DNA of 64,000 nucleotides. Source: Lantana camara (lineage: Eukaryota > Streptophyta > Magnoliopsida > Lamiales > Verbenaceae). The notes below the pieces were generated by a model. It did not search any database. It was given only the letters and a program-made list of their open reading frames with translations, and was not told the DNA's origin. This document shows positions 22,034-35,100 of the stretch, piece after piece (position 1 is the first letter of the stretch; each line of letters opens with the position of its first letter). The stretch is from positions 3,545,001 through 3,609,000 of the forward strand of contig CM074865.1 in NCBI GenBank assembly GCA_037501455.1. The letters are read 5' to 3'. Position numbers and translations under genes: made by a program.

Positions 22034-24654
22034 TTTTTTTTTTTTTTTTTTTTGAACTAAATTAAAATATCTTATTGAATTGAATAATTATGAGAATTTT
22101 AAAGAAACCTTTTGGACTTAAACCTCAGCTCGTAAAACCCGGCTCCAGTACAACTCCGATGACCACCGCCACCTCCTCCGTCTTCCTCCCACCGCCACTG
22201 CAGTTCCGCCGCAGCCAACCGTAAATGTACGACACTCATATGCAACAAGGCGACCTCCTTCCCGCTCATACTCTCCTCTACCTCTTCGCAGCGCCGCCGC
22301 CGTTTGGCTGGCTCTCCCATCTCTTCGTCTCTAACGGTACGAATTTCGAAAATTTGTCACTTCTTCTCTTCTTGTACCAAAGTTTTAATCTTTTCGTACG
22401 AATTTGGAAAATTTGTCACTTCTTCTCTTCGTATTGTACCAAAGTTTTAATCTTTTCGGCCTTTCCATATTTTTCCAAAGTTTTGACCTTTTCGTTGTGG
22501 GAATTGTGGGATTGGAGGAATTTTATCACACCCTGCCCATTTCGGATAGTTTTCTTATTCGAAGTGCTGATATTTGCAGGAACAAATTGGAGGTGTTAAG
22601 AAAAAATGGAGCGACTTCAGCAGCTTGAATTACTGGGTGGTTAAAGATTATTACAGGCTTGTGAATTCCGTCAATGCCTTCGAACCTCATATTCAAAAGC
22701 TCTCTGATGAGCAGGTTATTTCTCCAGTTACATATTATTTTCCTGATAAGTATTATTTGGGATTTATCTTTGAACAATTTCGTCCTTTTGTTCTGGTAGT
22801 TGAGAGCAAAAACTGTAGAATTTCGGGAGCGGTTGAATGGGGGTGCGACTCTAGCTGACATTCAAGCTGGTACATAATCAACTTTTGCTTTCTGTTTAGG
22901 TTTGGTAAAGATTTCAATGCAATTTGTGGGTTCATATTCCTTTTCTTCTTTTCCTCTTGTTTTGGTCTTTTCTTTTCAAGAGGCGTTTGCTGTAGTTCGT
23001 GAAGCTGCAAAAAGGAAGCTCGGAATGCGTCATTTTGATGTTCAGGTATTGTACACAAATGCCCCATGTGTCATAGTTTTTTGTAATCTAAGAGGAATAG
23101 GTAAATGTGGAGAGATAATTTCTGTTGTACACAAAATAATTCTTGTTGCAGATTATTGGTGGAGCTGTGCTTCATGATGGGTCGATTGCAGAGATGAAAA
23201 CTGGAGAAGGGAAAACCTTAGTCTCTACTTTGGCAGCTTATCTCAATGCTCTAAGTGGGGAGGGTGTTCATGGTATGCTGCTCTTATTGATATAATTAGT
23301 GCTAAGTCTTATACGAGGCTGATGTTGTGTGGGAAAATGATGGTTTTGGATAATCCCAATGTGATTAGTTTAATGTAGAGCGTCTTACTCTTTGGGTGTG
23401 TTTGCAAAAGCTTTGGAGAGGTTAAATTTTTTAAAAATTGGAGCAGACAAGTTGAATGGCTGGAGAAGAAATTATGAAAATACTTATAAATGAAAGGGAC
23501 AAAAAAAACTTGGAAGCTGAAACAAGCACTCCGTGAGGTTATTTTAGTTTTAAGCTTATTTAGAAGTGAATGCTCTCAATGTGCATGCAGAGTGGGATGA
23601 GCTCTAAGCAGCAAAGATCGAACTATAGATGTGACATTACATACACCAAGAATTCGGTAAATTTAAATGTCTTAATAAATTTATAGATGGCATAGTATTG
23701 CTTTGTTTGATGTTTCAGTTGATATCTTAGTTTAGTTCCTCTTCAATGCTTTCACAACCTCCAATTAAGTGTTATTTGCTTCTTTGTGGGACCCAGGAAC
23801 TCGGTTTTGATTATTTAAGAGAGAATCTTGCTGCAAGCAGCCGACAACTTGTGATGAGATGGTAAACCCCTTCTCTCTTTTTACCTGGTCTAATAAAATC
23901 CTGTAGTTAAATATTGAAAAATTATTATTTTCATTATGAAAAAAGCCAAAGTCCTTCCATTTTGCTATAGTTGATGAAGTCGATTCTGTCCTAATTGACG
24001 AAGGCCGAAACCCTTTGTTGATCAGTGGTGAGGTCATATTTAGAAAGTCCCTGAACTTTTTTTTTTTTTCCCTGAAAGAAAAAAAGAAGCAAAAGATAAT
24101 TCATTCTTTCAGAAGTGTATGCATGCTTCTTCTAAAGACCCCGTTTTTATCTTTTTCTGTTTATTTATTCCAGGCAAACAAAGATGCTGCTTGATATCCA
24201 GTTGCTGCTAGAGTAGCTGAACTGCTGATTCGAGGGCTGGTGGGTCCCAGTTTTCACCTTTCTCTTTCATTCACCTAAGAGATTCTCAATTTTTGAATAA
24301 AGTTCTACATTCGAATAATTTTCATTTTCTATGGCAGCATTACAATGAGGAGCTTAAGGATCGGTGGAACTTACCGAGGAAGGGATAGTACTGGCTGAGA
24401 TGGCTTTAGAAACAGATGACTTATGGGACGAGAATGATCCTTGGGTTAGGTTGAACATTGGTCAAATTTCTCACTTGCAAGCTTAAATTTTGGTATTTTA
24501 GATTCTTTATACGGTTTCATCCAATGCTGCAGGTTTGTTTTAAATGCATTAAAAGAGAAAGAATTCTACAAGCGTGATGTCCAATATATGGTCCGAAATG
24601 GAAAGGCTCTTATAATCAACGAGGTACTTTCTGTTCTTTTCTCTTATATATATA

Positions 24655-24925
24655 TATGTAGACTTAATTACATCTGCACCCCTAATTTTCAAAAAGCGAC
24701 AATGTACTCAGACCGAAGTGACAATGTACTCCTTAAAAATGTTTCGAATAATGAACTCCATCCTATAATTGGGTTGTGGTGACTGAATTTTTCCAAAATC
24801 CAATCTACCAGGGGTGGTTTGTGTAATTTTTTAGAAATTTAGGGAGTGGTTTGTGGTTTTTTTAATCTTGCTGGTACCAAATGTAATATTGCAATATCCG
24901 AGGGGGTATAAATTTAATCGACCAT
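24655..24925. mobile_element. Possible MITE in a SECA2 intron
   Basis: GACTTAATTACATCTGCACCCC on the left is loosely mirrored by GGGGGTATAAATTTAATCGACC on the right. A similar pattern (GGCATAATTACACCGCC) starts near 26831 in another intron. No TSD was established. Confidence 0.35.
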
Positions 24926-25630
24926 GTATATTTATGATTCAAAAGATAATAAGTTTATTTTTTTCAGTTAACTGGTACGGTCCAAGAAAAAACTCGATGG
25001 TCTGAGGGTATCCATCAGGCAGTCGAGGCCAAAGAAGGGCTGAAGATTGAGGTATATCATATTTAACTAAAGCTGTTTTAGACTTTCTTCTTAAATTTTA
25101 ACTTTCTGAAATCTGTTAGGCTGCTTCGGTTGTTGTGGCCCAAATTACTTACCAATCACTATTTAAACTGTATCCCAAGCTCTCGGGGATGACTGGGACA
25201 GCAAAAACCGAGGTATGAGCATCTTAATATATTTACCTTTAATTTTCAATAATGCTTGAAAAATGTTTAAAGTGTTAAATCTGTTGATATGGTAAAGATC
25301 TCTCTTTGTTATTGTAGGAGAAGGAATTCTTGAAAATGTTTCAAAATGCCAGTCATTGAATTGCCCACAAATATGCCAAATATTCGTAATGATTTACCCA
25401 TTCAGGCATTTGCGGTAAGACAATAAAATCTGGCAATCTTTTTTCTCATTTTTTCAGAGAATTATTTTACTTGTTCATGTTTTGAATGTGTATAGGCTCT
25501 GTAGACTGCTCGAGGGTAATGGAGATATGTATGTGCAGAAATTGAGTATATGTTCAAGCTCGGACGCCCTGTTTTGGTTGGGACAACTAGGTCTCTCTCT
25601 CCCTCTCTCTCTCTCTCTCCAAAAAGATGG

Positions 25631-25822
25631 TTTATAGTTTGTGTTGAAGATTTGATTTTTACGCAATATGCTGTCAAGTATTTCTTCTAAGCTTTATCCT
25701 ATGTTGCAGCGTAGAAAATTCTGAACATTTATAGTTTGTGTTGAAGTTTTGATTTTTATGCAATATGCTTGTTGATATTTCTTCTAAGCTTTATCCTAAG
25801 CGATAGAAAATTCTGAACATTT
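25631..25822 (+). repeat. 97-bp tandem duplication in the SECA2 pseudogene
   Basis: TTTATAGTTTGTGTTGAAG starts at 25631 and again at 25728. The following sequence, through TCTTCTAAGCTTTATCCTA and AGAAAATTCTGAACATTTA, is repeated, duplicating an intron end and the start of the next exon. Confidence 0.8.
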
Positions 25823-28625
25823 ATCTGATTTGCTGAGGAAAAGGAAAGTACCCCACAACGTCCTTAATGCACGGCCCAAGGTTTATATGCTCATACATAT
25901 TCATTTATATTATATACATATTTGTTGTATGGAATTGCAACAATTTATCATTTCCAGTATGCTGCGAGAGAAGCTGAGGTTGTAGCCCAGGCAGGTCGAA
26001 AACATACAATTACTTTGTCAACGAGTATGGCCGGCAGGGGCACTGACATAATTCTGGGAGGAACCCCAAAGGTATATCTTACTTTTACGTGTTGTTATAA
26101 ATTGTTAAAAATAAAAAATTATGATGGTTTTCAAAGAACAGTCAAAACCGCATTGTATTTCTTCAGATGCTCGCTAAAGGAATCCTGGAAGCCGCACTGC
26201 TTTCATCTCTCAAACCAGATGTTCCTGATGTTGAAATTGATTCTGCAATGTCTTCAGATAAGGTAATCATTCTGTTTATATTACGAGAACAAATCGAATA
26301 ATAATTAAATCTCATCCCTTAATCGAGAACAAAGATGGGACCTTCGTCGTTAGGCTTGTTAGCTAAAACAGCTGTTATGTGTTAGTATCTTCTTTCTGCC
26401 ATAAATTTCCAAGTTTTCCTTTCTCTTTTATTCAATCAATATCTTTAACGAAGAAATTCCTTTATTGATAATACGGCTAAATACGTGTCCAAAAGTGAGA
26501 GCAAGAAGTGGACTTATGATGAAGCAAGAAATTTAATTTCAGAGTCTATTGAAATGAGTCAGTCAATGGACTTGGCAGATTTGCAGAAGCTCGTTGATGA
26601 GGAGACATAAACGTACCCTCTTGGCCCGTCTATTGCTCTTGCTTATCTATCGGTTCTGAAGGATTGTGAATCCCACTGTTATCAAGAAGGATTAGAGGTG
26701 AAAAGGCTTGGAGGTCTTCATGTGATTGGAACTTCTTTGCATGAATCGAGGAGGATCGATAATCAGGTGAGTTTTCCTAATTTTGTAGAGTTTGATTGTA
26801 ATGCTTTTTCCTAAAAAGTCTTCAAAAAGAGGCATAATTACACCGCCATACCTTAGTTTTGGCCTAATTACACAAACTTTCCTGAGCTTTCAGAAATTAC
26901 AAAAACTTCCCCCTGGCATAACCTGATGTTTGGCCTAATGCATGCTACTATCGTCATAAATCTAAATTCAAATATTGATCAGTAAGTGTCGAGGGCAAAA
27001 TATTTTGACTGGGGAAGGTTTTGTAATTTCATAAACCTCAGGAAAAATCCATATTTGTTTTGTCAATATTTTTAATTGTTTTGCAATAATTTTTTTGTGA
27101 ATTTCCTAATATAATTTTCTTGTATAGCTCTGTGGCAGAGCAGGGAGACAAGGGGATCCTGGATCAACACGATTTATAGTGAGGAGATAATAAAATTAGA
27201 AAGGTCCTAATGGCGTTAATCTTAACAGCTTGGAAGATGAGATGTTTCAGAAGTTCAATTTCGACACTCAGTGGGCAGTACAACTTATATCCAGAATCTC
27301 ACATGATGAGGATTTTCCAATGGAGGGTCGTGCGATTGTGAAACAGCTTCTCTCCCTGCAAATTAATGCTGAAAAATGCTTCTTTGGCATACGAAAGAAT
27401 CTTGTTGAGTTCGATGAAGTTTTAGAGGTATTTTCTTTTGCTTAATTTTTTGCATTTATGTAGGTTTATGGAATAAATTTCTTTAAATTGGTTCTCAAAT
27501 ACAACAGTGTGATGTTGTTTTTCGATAGAGTATCTTTTCAAAGAAAAAAAATATCTAAATATTCAACATTAATGCTATAGTGTTTGGGTAAAAACCTCCT
27601 TCAAACTATGTTTTTTGAACTAAAAAAACCGTAAATTTTTGAATCGATCTTTCTTTCAAGAAAACAAAATCATTGAATTTACTTTTTTGTTGTGCAAATT
27701 TACCCTTGATTTTCTTACATTAATATTTTTTATATTTAATAAATTAATTCATTTATTCACCTATGCAGGTGCAAAGAAAGCATGTTTATGACCTTCGGCA
27801 ATTAATATTGACAGGCGATTTCGACAGTTGCTCCCTGCAAATTTTCCAGTGAGCTCCTTTTTCACATTTACTTCTTATTTCATGGAATCACGACTTGCAA
27901 AAATACCTTTTTTCCCCCTTAAATTCTCTGAACATATTAATTAATTGAGTCTAGGTACATGCAAGCAGTAGCAGATGAAATTATTCTCAATAATGTCGAT
28001 CCAACAAAGGTATTCAACTAACTTAAAATTATACTCCCGTGTCATGAATAAACAGCTTTTACTTCTTTTGAATCATTTTCAAACAATTTTGTGAACTTTT
28101 TATAGCATCCAAGCAGCTGGAGTTTGGGAAATCTTTTGAAGGAATTTTATGGGGTTTCTGCAGATGTTTTGAACGGTATGTCTTAATTTTTATGTTTGAT
28201 TTGCAATATATAGACCGCCGCGCCTATAACCTCTTACAATTAAACAAATATTCTTTTCTTAGTTGCAAAAATTACAAAGACCTCTCTTATAACTTGTTTC
28301 CACCTTACATCTTCCCTTTCTATGTATGATTTTGCAAATTGTTCTAAATTGCATCAGAATATCTCTAGATTCTTTTGCAGGAATTACTGAGGAAGATTTG
28401 CTGCAATCACTCATGATATTGCTTCCTGCTTACATGATTTCTGTTAGAACGGGGAAATTCAGATCAACTGTTAATCTTCTTTGCAAGTACTCTGGAGATA
28501 TTTTGATTGGTTCCTATCTTGATGTTATTCAAGAATCAGGCTACGACAGCAAAAGTTCAACGGGGTTTTCCTTGACAGATACTTGTAAACACCGTACCGT
28601 TCCAGCACCTCCGTAATTGTGTAGT

Positions 28626-28865
28626 AAGATCTGCGAAGATCTCAAAGCTTGTAATTATGAATATAGAACAAATAAATTATAATTAAAAGAAAAAAAAAGC
28701 GAAACAACAAAGGCAAATAACATAAATAAAACTAATTTTTTTACGAGAAGAATATTAATATATGTGATAACCAATGCGAGGCACGTGCTAAAGATATAAG
28801 AGCCCTTGAAAATATCAACAATTACATTTATGAATTGATTTTGTTTAATTTACCTTTGTTACATA
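28626..28865. other. AT-rich spacer
   Basis: Nothing recognisable between the SECA2 relic and the partial SECA2 copy. Confidence 0.4.
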
Positions 28866-28869
28866 AATT

Positions 28870-29825
28870 AAAATATCTTATTGAATTGGATAATTATGAG
28901 AAAATGTAGAAAGAACATTTTTTTTTATCTAAATAAATCACTAAATGAGAGAGAGACGCTTCTTGTTTATAAAGACGCCTTTTGAACTTAAACCTCAGCT
29001 CCTCCGCCAAAATACAACTCCGATGACCACCGCTGCCTCTTACTCCTCCTTTTTCCTACCGCCGCTGCAATTCCGCAGCAACCACCGTAAATGTACGACG
29101 CTCCTATGCAACAAAGGGACCTCCTTCCCGCTCCTAATCTCTCCTCTCTCTTCTCAGTGCTGCCGCCGTTTGGCTAGCTTTCCCATCTCTTCGTCTCTAA
29201 CGGTACGAATTTCGAAAAATTGTTACTTCTCCTCTTCGTATTTAGCCAAAGTTTTAATCTTTCCGCTTTGGGAATGGTGGGACTGGAAAAATACTATCAC
29301 ACCCTGCCCATTTCGGTAGTTTTCTTATTCGAAGTGATGATATTTGTAGGAACAAATTGGAGGTATTAAGAAAAAATTGAGCGACTTTGCAGCTTGAACT
29401 ACTGAGTGGTTAAAGATTATTAGTTTATTACAGGCTTGTGATTTCCGTCAATGCCTTCGAGCCTCACATTCAAAAGCTTTGTGATGAGCTGGTTATTTCT
29501 CCAGTTTCCTATCATTTTTTAGTTATTGTTTGGGATTTGTTTTTAAACAATTTCGTCCATTTGTTCTTGTAGTTGAGAGCAAAAACTGTAGAATTTCGAG
29601 AGCCATTGAGTTGGGGTGCGACTCTGGCTAAAATTCAAGCGGGTACATAATCAACTTCTGCTTTTCTGATTAGTTTTGGTAAAAGATTTCAATTTAATTT
29701 GTTGCCTCATATTCTTTTCCTTGATGAATTTTCTTTTTCTTCCTTTCCTCTTGTTTTTCGTCTTTTCTTGGTAAGAGGCATTTACTGTAGTTCTTGAAGC
29801 TGCAAAGAGAAGACTCAGAACGAGA
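28870..29825 (+). pseudogene. SECA2: Second, partial SECA2 copy (5' end only)
   Basis: Repeats the 5' end of the pseudogene at 22064-23000: the same upstream AAAATATCTTATTGAATTG, the ATG at 29023 followed by MTTAASYSSFF, exon 1 through KCTTLLCNKG, exon 2 (ACAAATTGGAGG near 29352) and exon 3 (GTTGAGAGCAAAAACTG near 29572). It stops near 29825 in exon 4. Exon 1 stays open here while the first copy has a frameshift, but exon 2 is damaged (ATTGAGCGACTTTGCAGC) and the motor is absent. Confidence 0.8.
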
Positions 29826-29829
29826 GGGT

Positions 29830-30531
29830 TTTTAATGTAATTTGGACCTTATAAAGATATGAATCAAGTCCAAGACAAATTATCATATGCCTTGGTAATT
29901 ATCATATGCACACTAACATTTAATTACATGATTTTATTCTAATTTTTTTAAAAATTATGAATAATAAATCTATCAAGTATTCAATATCGAATTTCAATAA
30001 TGTAATTTAATTACATGATTTTCTATTTTGCACATTGAGTCCTTGATTGCTAGTTTCAATTATTGGACTGGGTAAAACGTAAAGAGTTCATTTTAACTAG
30101 CTTTAACCAACCTACAACATATATTGACACCGACTCTTCTCTGAGTTCCAAAGCATATATTTAGATCGATAAGTTTGAGATTGAGTAATGAATTTGAGTT
30201 CGGAATGATTTCAGCTCCTCAAATTATGAAACCATAAGTTTATACTCGTTTTGGAAAAACAAAGGTAAAGTGCCCGATGAAATATGTGTTTCTTTACAAA
30301 TTATATTACGTCTCAGAATTAATATTTCTAACTAATTATCTCAAATATTCTATAAAATTCAATAACTTATTACATTAAACTCAAATTCTCAAATCTTCAA
30401 TAAAATTCATTTACTTAGTACAACAAGGAGTAACAAGGCAAGAAGTTTTTTTTTTGGGTTCACCCAGTTTTAGCTGGTACTACTCTCTGTGCATTTAAAT
30501 GTTAGGAATGAATCATGACGCATGAGAGAAA
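29830..30531. other. Non-coding spacer with one exon-like relic
   Basis: No gene is recognised. At about 30113-30156 it contains ACATATATTGACACCGAC and TCTTCTCTGAGTTCCAAAG, matching an exon-like segment at 44932-44974 beyond the Athila element. The last five bases (30532-30536, CTCTG) are the left TSD of that element. Confidence 0.5.
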
Positions 30532-30536
30532 CTCTG

Positions 30537-32094
30537 TGATACGTTGTATATTCCTTTAATTATGGAACTTAGAATTTCTATATTTTATCTATTTTCTAAT
30601 TTAATTTTGGATAGTTGATTGAAATTCTATGTTTTCTATAGGGAATCTAAATTGGAAGTGTTTGAAGAAGTATCAACAAACGTGAAGCACTCACACGATT
30701 TTGGAGAAAGGGCCGCAAACCTCAATTGTGATTTAAAGCCTCTTGGATCAAATAAAAAAAAAACCTGGCCCATGCGTGCAGCTGGAGGAAAGATAGCTTC
30801 CAAGTTTTAATTCATGGAAGTCCAAAAGAGTCTAGGCCCAGCCTCAACCTTGAAACCACGTAGAGCCCATAACCCCCAATTTTGTCCTTGGGCATTAATT
30901 CACAAAGGAAGTGGCACATGATCTTGCTGTTACTTTGAGGACATTACTTTGGGAAATTATCACCCAATTATTTGACGTGAGAACGTGGGAGGAAAAGAGT
31001 GTTACATTGGGGATTAAATCTCCAAATCATGGTAGATTTTATGGCAGCCAACGTGGGAAGAGCAACAACATACCCCACTTTGCACTATTTAGTGGGAATT
31101 CATGCAGATGAGAGGCAGGACACAATTTCACTCGGAGACACCGAATTCACGCAGCAATTCCAGTTCGTGGGGAAGGAGACTTGCAACATCAATAGTTTTA
31201 TTCTCTTTTCCTTCCTTTTATTTTTATTCGAGTACTATGTTATTTCTAGAAGTTTGTTTGTTTAATTTCGTTATGAGTAGCTAATTCATATTTTAGTTGG
31301 GATTTTCCAAAGCATGTATTAGATTATGTGAGACAATTTGTTTTGGGTTGATTAATTAAGTTATCCGTTTTATTTCCGAATTCACGATAATGTGTTTGTC
31401 TTGATTCTTTGACTTAAGAGCTCAAGTCTTAGGATTAGCAATTCACATAAAGCTAGTTAATTTATTTGGTGGAGTCTAACCGGATAATTAACGAAGTAGC
31501 AATCAACACTAGGTTGTTAAGTTCGGCTGATTTTGTGTTGTGGAATATTACGGTCTAATTAGGCGAAGTAGGAGTTTCTACCTAGTCGGTTAGGGTTAGT
31601 GTTTCTTTAGTTCGTAAAGCAATTGGTTAATTGAATCTTTGAAGGAGTTTCTGAAAAGGTTATTAGCTAATTAGGGAGTAGTCTTTAGGAGTTTCTTCAG
31701 GTTACTCTAAAAATACGAAGAAACGAGGGAGCCTAAGGTAATTGGTAACTATAGCTAACCTAACAAAGAATCAATCACCCTGTCCGTGATCATAGTCAGA
31801 TGCATGCGTAGGAAAATCCCAGCTATTCATCATTCATTGAGTTAGCCTAAGTGTCAGCTGAGTTAATTGTTAATCTTTCGTATATTTAGTCAGATTTACT
31901 CTTGTTTATTTAGTTTCTTTATTAGTTCGGTTAAAAAATCTCAAAACTCTCCCCCCTATTTTGATCGTTTTTTTGGCATATTAAAAGGTTACAAACTCGT
32001 CCAATCCCCGTGGATCGATACCCGTTGCTACTATTCTACGTTTTAATTGTGTGCAATATTCGGGATTTATTATTGGTGGTTACGACATCCATCA
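30537..32094 (+). repeat. Athila-1 5' LTR
   Basis: Begins TGATACGTTG and ends GACATCCATCA. The right part has three AGGAGTTTCT motifs (31570, 31643, 31687). The short frames inside are repeated exactly in the 3' LTR and are not genes. The part from about 31045 rightward is best conserved in the second Athila copy, which suggests R and U5 lie there and U3 to the left. Confidence 0.95.
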
Positions 32095-32099
32095 ATTTT

Positions 32100-32117
32100 T
32101 GGCGCCGTTGCCGGGGA
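32100..32117 (+). promoter_or_regulatory. Primer-binding site for tRNA-Asp (Athila-1)
   Basis: TGGCGCCGTTGCCGGGGA, five bases after the LTR, is complementary to the 3' end of plant tRNA-Asp(GUC) over 18 bases. Minus-strand DNA synthesis would start here. Confidence 0.9.
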
Positions 32118-32150
32118 GTTGGTTTTTAATTGACTTTGTTTCTTTTTCTT

Positions 32151-35100
32151 ATGCCTAGGAACCTTCGTTCGGGACAACTCGTTGCATACGATCCCGAGAT
32201 CGAAAAGACCGCTAAGAAGATTAGGAAGTGGACAAGACAAAGGAAAGAACAAACAGCAGTTGGTGAAAGTTCGAGTCTATTTGAATTGGGTTCGGACATT
32301 GAAGTTGAACAGCAGCTAGAATTTGAAGAACAGACTGTCAGTGAACCTGGCAGTGATCACGGTCAGGATATGGCTCATGACGGAACGCTTCGTGAGCTTG
32401 CCCGACCAACTGAAGCTCAACAGCCACTGTGCATAACCTTTCCAGCACTGCAAGAGGGCTTCGAACTGAAGTCAGGTCTCATCCATTTGTTGCCCACTTT
32501 CCGTGGTTTGGAAAATGAAGATCCGAATAAGCATTTGAAAGAGTTCCACCTTGTGTGCACATCCATGAAGCCACACAACGTCACGGAGGATCAAATTAAG
32601 CTTAGGGCCTTCCCATTCTCATTGCAAGATGCAGCTAAGGATTGGTTGTATTACTTACCTTCGGGTACGGTCACTACTTGGGCTGAAATGTCGAGGCAAT
32701 TTCTAGAAAGGTACTTTCCAGCCTCCCGTGCCACCAATATTAGGCGGGAGATTTGTGGAGTTAAACAAAAAGATTCCGAGAGCCTCTACGAGTATTGGGA
32801 ACGATACAAGAGGTTGCTAGCGAGCTGCCCACAACATGGAATTTCGGACCAATTGGTTATCCAATATTTCTATGAAGGTTTGACTCCGATGGAACGCCGA
32901 ATGATGGATGCCGCTAGTGGTGGAGCTATCGTTAGCAAGACTCCCGCCGAAGCTAGAGAGCTTATTTCTACTATGGCTGCAAATTCTCAACAATTTGGAG
33001 CTCGAGAGGACATCCCTCGAAGGGTGAACGAGGTAACTCTTAGTCCTCTTAATAAAATTGAGTCTTTGCTAACAACCTTGGTGCAGAAAATGAATGTAGG
33101 TACTAACCCACCCTCGAGAGTATGTGGCATTTGCACTAGTCCCGAGCACCCAACCGATGCGTGCCCTACACTCCATGAGGAGACGACCGCGGATGTAAAT
33201 GCCATGGATTTTCAGCAGAGAAAGTTCGATCCTTATTCGAACACTTACAACCCCGGATGGAAGTACCACCCGCATTTAAGCTATGCCAATAATCAACCAA
33301 ATAATCAGAATTTCCGTCCATCACCTCCACCGCAGCCGAGACCACAACACCCTCAGGGTTCAGGTACGCCTCTTAGTGAAATTGTTCGTTTGTTGGCCAC
33401 TAATTCCGAGAAATATCAACAGGATACGACGAACAGGATTCAAAAGATAGAGGACACTATCAAGACCATGGAGACTCATATGGGACAAATTGCCTCTTCG
33501 GTGAGTAAATTGGAGACCCAAGGAAAACTCCCGTCGCAAACCCACGACCCTAGACACAATGTGAGTGCGGTTGTGTTGCGAAGCGGGAAAGAATTGCAGC
33601 CTCCAGTGGACAGGATTTCGAAAAGTGATCAGATGCAAGTTTCTGGTACAGAAACTGAAAAAGAAATTGAGAAGAAGCCTGCCAGTGATCACGGACAGAC
33701 TTCCAGCCAGGCTGAAATCACTCAGAAGCCTAAACCCCTGATAGTACCACCACCATTCCCTCAGCGATTGGCTCAGAACAAGAAAGATAAAGAGGATACG
33801 AGCATCTTGGCTCTTTTCGAAAAAGTTGAAGTAAACATTCCACTTCTCGAGGCCATCAAACAGGTTCCACGCTACGCCAAATTCCTTAAGGAATTATGCA
33901 CCAATAAGCGTAAGTTGACAGGTAATGAGAAGGTGAGTGTTGGTGAAAATGTTTCAGCCGTCTTACAAAGGAAATTACCACCTAAGTGTCGCGATAGAGG
34001 TATGTTTTCTATCCCTTGCAAAATTGGTAATATTGGTATTGGTAAGGCTATGTGTGATTTGGGAGCTTCTATTAATGTGATGCCTTTGTCTATCTACACT
34101 TCTTTGGGTCTTGGTCCATTAGCTCATACCGGGGTTATTATCCAATTAGCCGATCGATCGCTTGTTTATCCCGAGGGTGTCTTAGAAGATGTTTTGGTAC
34201 AAGTGAATGAATTAATTTTCCCCGCCGATTTCTTTGTTCTTGATATGGAAAAGGATAGTTCTACTAAGTCTTCGGACATTCTATTGGGTAGACCTTTCCT
34301 TAGCACGGCTAAGGCGAAAATCGATGTTCATAGTGGTTCTCTGACTTTGGAGTTTGATGGTGAAATGGTCAAGTTTAATATGTATGATGCTATGAAACAT
34401 GTTGATGATGTGTCTTGTGTCTACAATGTTGATATCATAGATAACTTGACTAATAAAATGTTTGCCTTGAACCATGATGATGAATTGGACTATGTCTTGT
34501 GCCATAGCTTGTCCGTTGATAAAATAAAGAAATTTGATGATAAATTCAGACTTTCTGCAGATATGCTTGAGATAATTTATGCTATGGAAGTTCTCCAAGT
34601 TACAAGTTCTAAATTTGTACCTTTTGAGCTTAATCGGTCTGAATCTAAACTTTTACCTTCTGTTATGCAGGCCCCTAAGCTGGAACTCAAGACACTGCCG
34701 CAACACTTGAAGTATGCATATCTGGGAGACAAAGAGACACTGCCAGTGATCATAGCCAGTACGCTCAACAGTCTAGAAGAGGAGAAATTGATCAGAGTTC
34801 TTCGGGAGTACAAACAGGCCATTGGATGGACCATTGCTGACATCAAAGGACTCAGTCCTTCCACGTGCATGCATAAAATCATTTTGGAAGAAGGTGCCAA
34901 ACCTCGCCGTGAAGCACAACGAAGACTCAACCCACCAATGATGGAGGTAGTGAAAAAGGAGATCATCAAACTCCTTGATGCAGGTATGATCTATCCGATA
35001 TCCGATAGCGAGTGGGTAAGTCCCGTTCAAGTTGTGCCCAAGAAAACGGGAATTACGGTTGTTAAAAACAAGGATGGTGAGTTAGTACCTACTAGAGTTC

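Larger units (their letters stand above)
22159..28617 (+). pseudogene. SECA2: SECA2 (chloroplast SecA-type ATPase) pseudogene with introns
   Basis: SecA is the ATP-driven motor that pushes proteins through a Sec channel; SECA2 is the second plastid paralogue. Exons in order include a plastid-targeting N-terminus from 22159, VKKKWSDFSSLNYWV (22580-22714), LRAKTVEFRERLNGG (about 22800), MKTGEGKT Walker A (23152-23271), [12 protein letters not shown]alker B (23946-24031), [16 protein letters not shown] linker near 25190, [12 protein letters not shown] and [12 protein letters not shown] (25960-26070), VKRLGGLHVIGTSLHESRR (26700-26760), GRAGRQGDPGST (27130-27175) and a helical C-terminal part ending near 28617. 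Disabling changes: N-terminal frameshift, the exon after Walker A missing, TGA at 24192, frameshift near 24360, frameshift near 25340, TAA near 25515, TAA near 26607, and a truncated C-terminus. Family recognition is strong; the SECA2 rather than SECA1 call comes from the C-terminal half. Confidence 0.85.

Noticed and set aside
22159..28617. SECA2 as a functional gene
   Set aside because: Several in-frame stops, frameshifts, a missing exon and a truncated C-terminus cannot all be explained by splicing.
30619..31284. Short frames of 60-88 aa in the Athila LTRs
   Set aside because: Exact repetition in both LTRs reflects LTR identity. No domain features or expression signal of their own.
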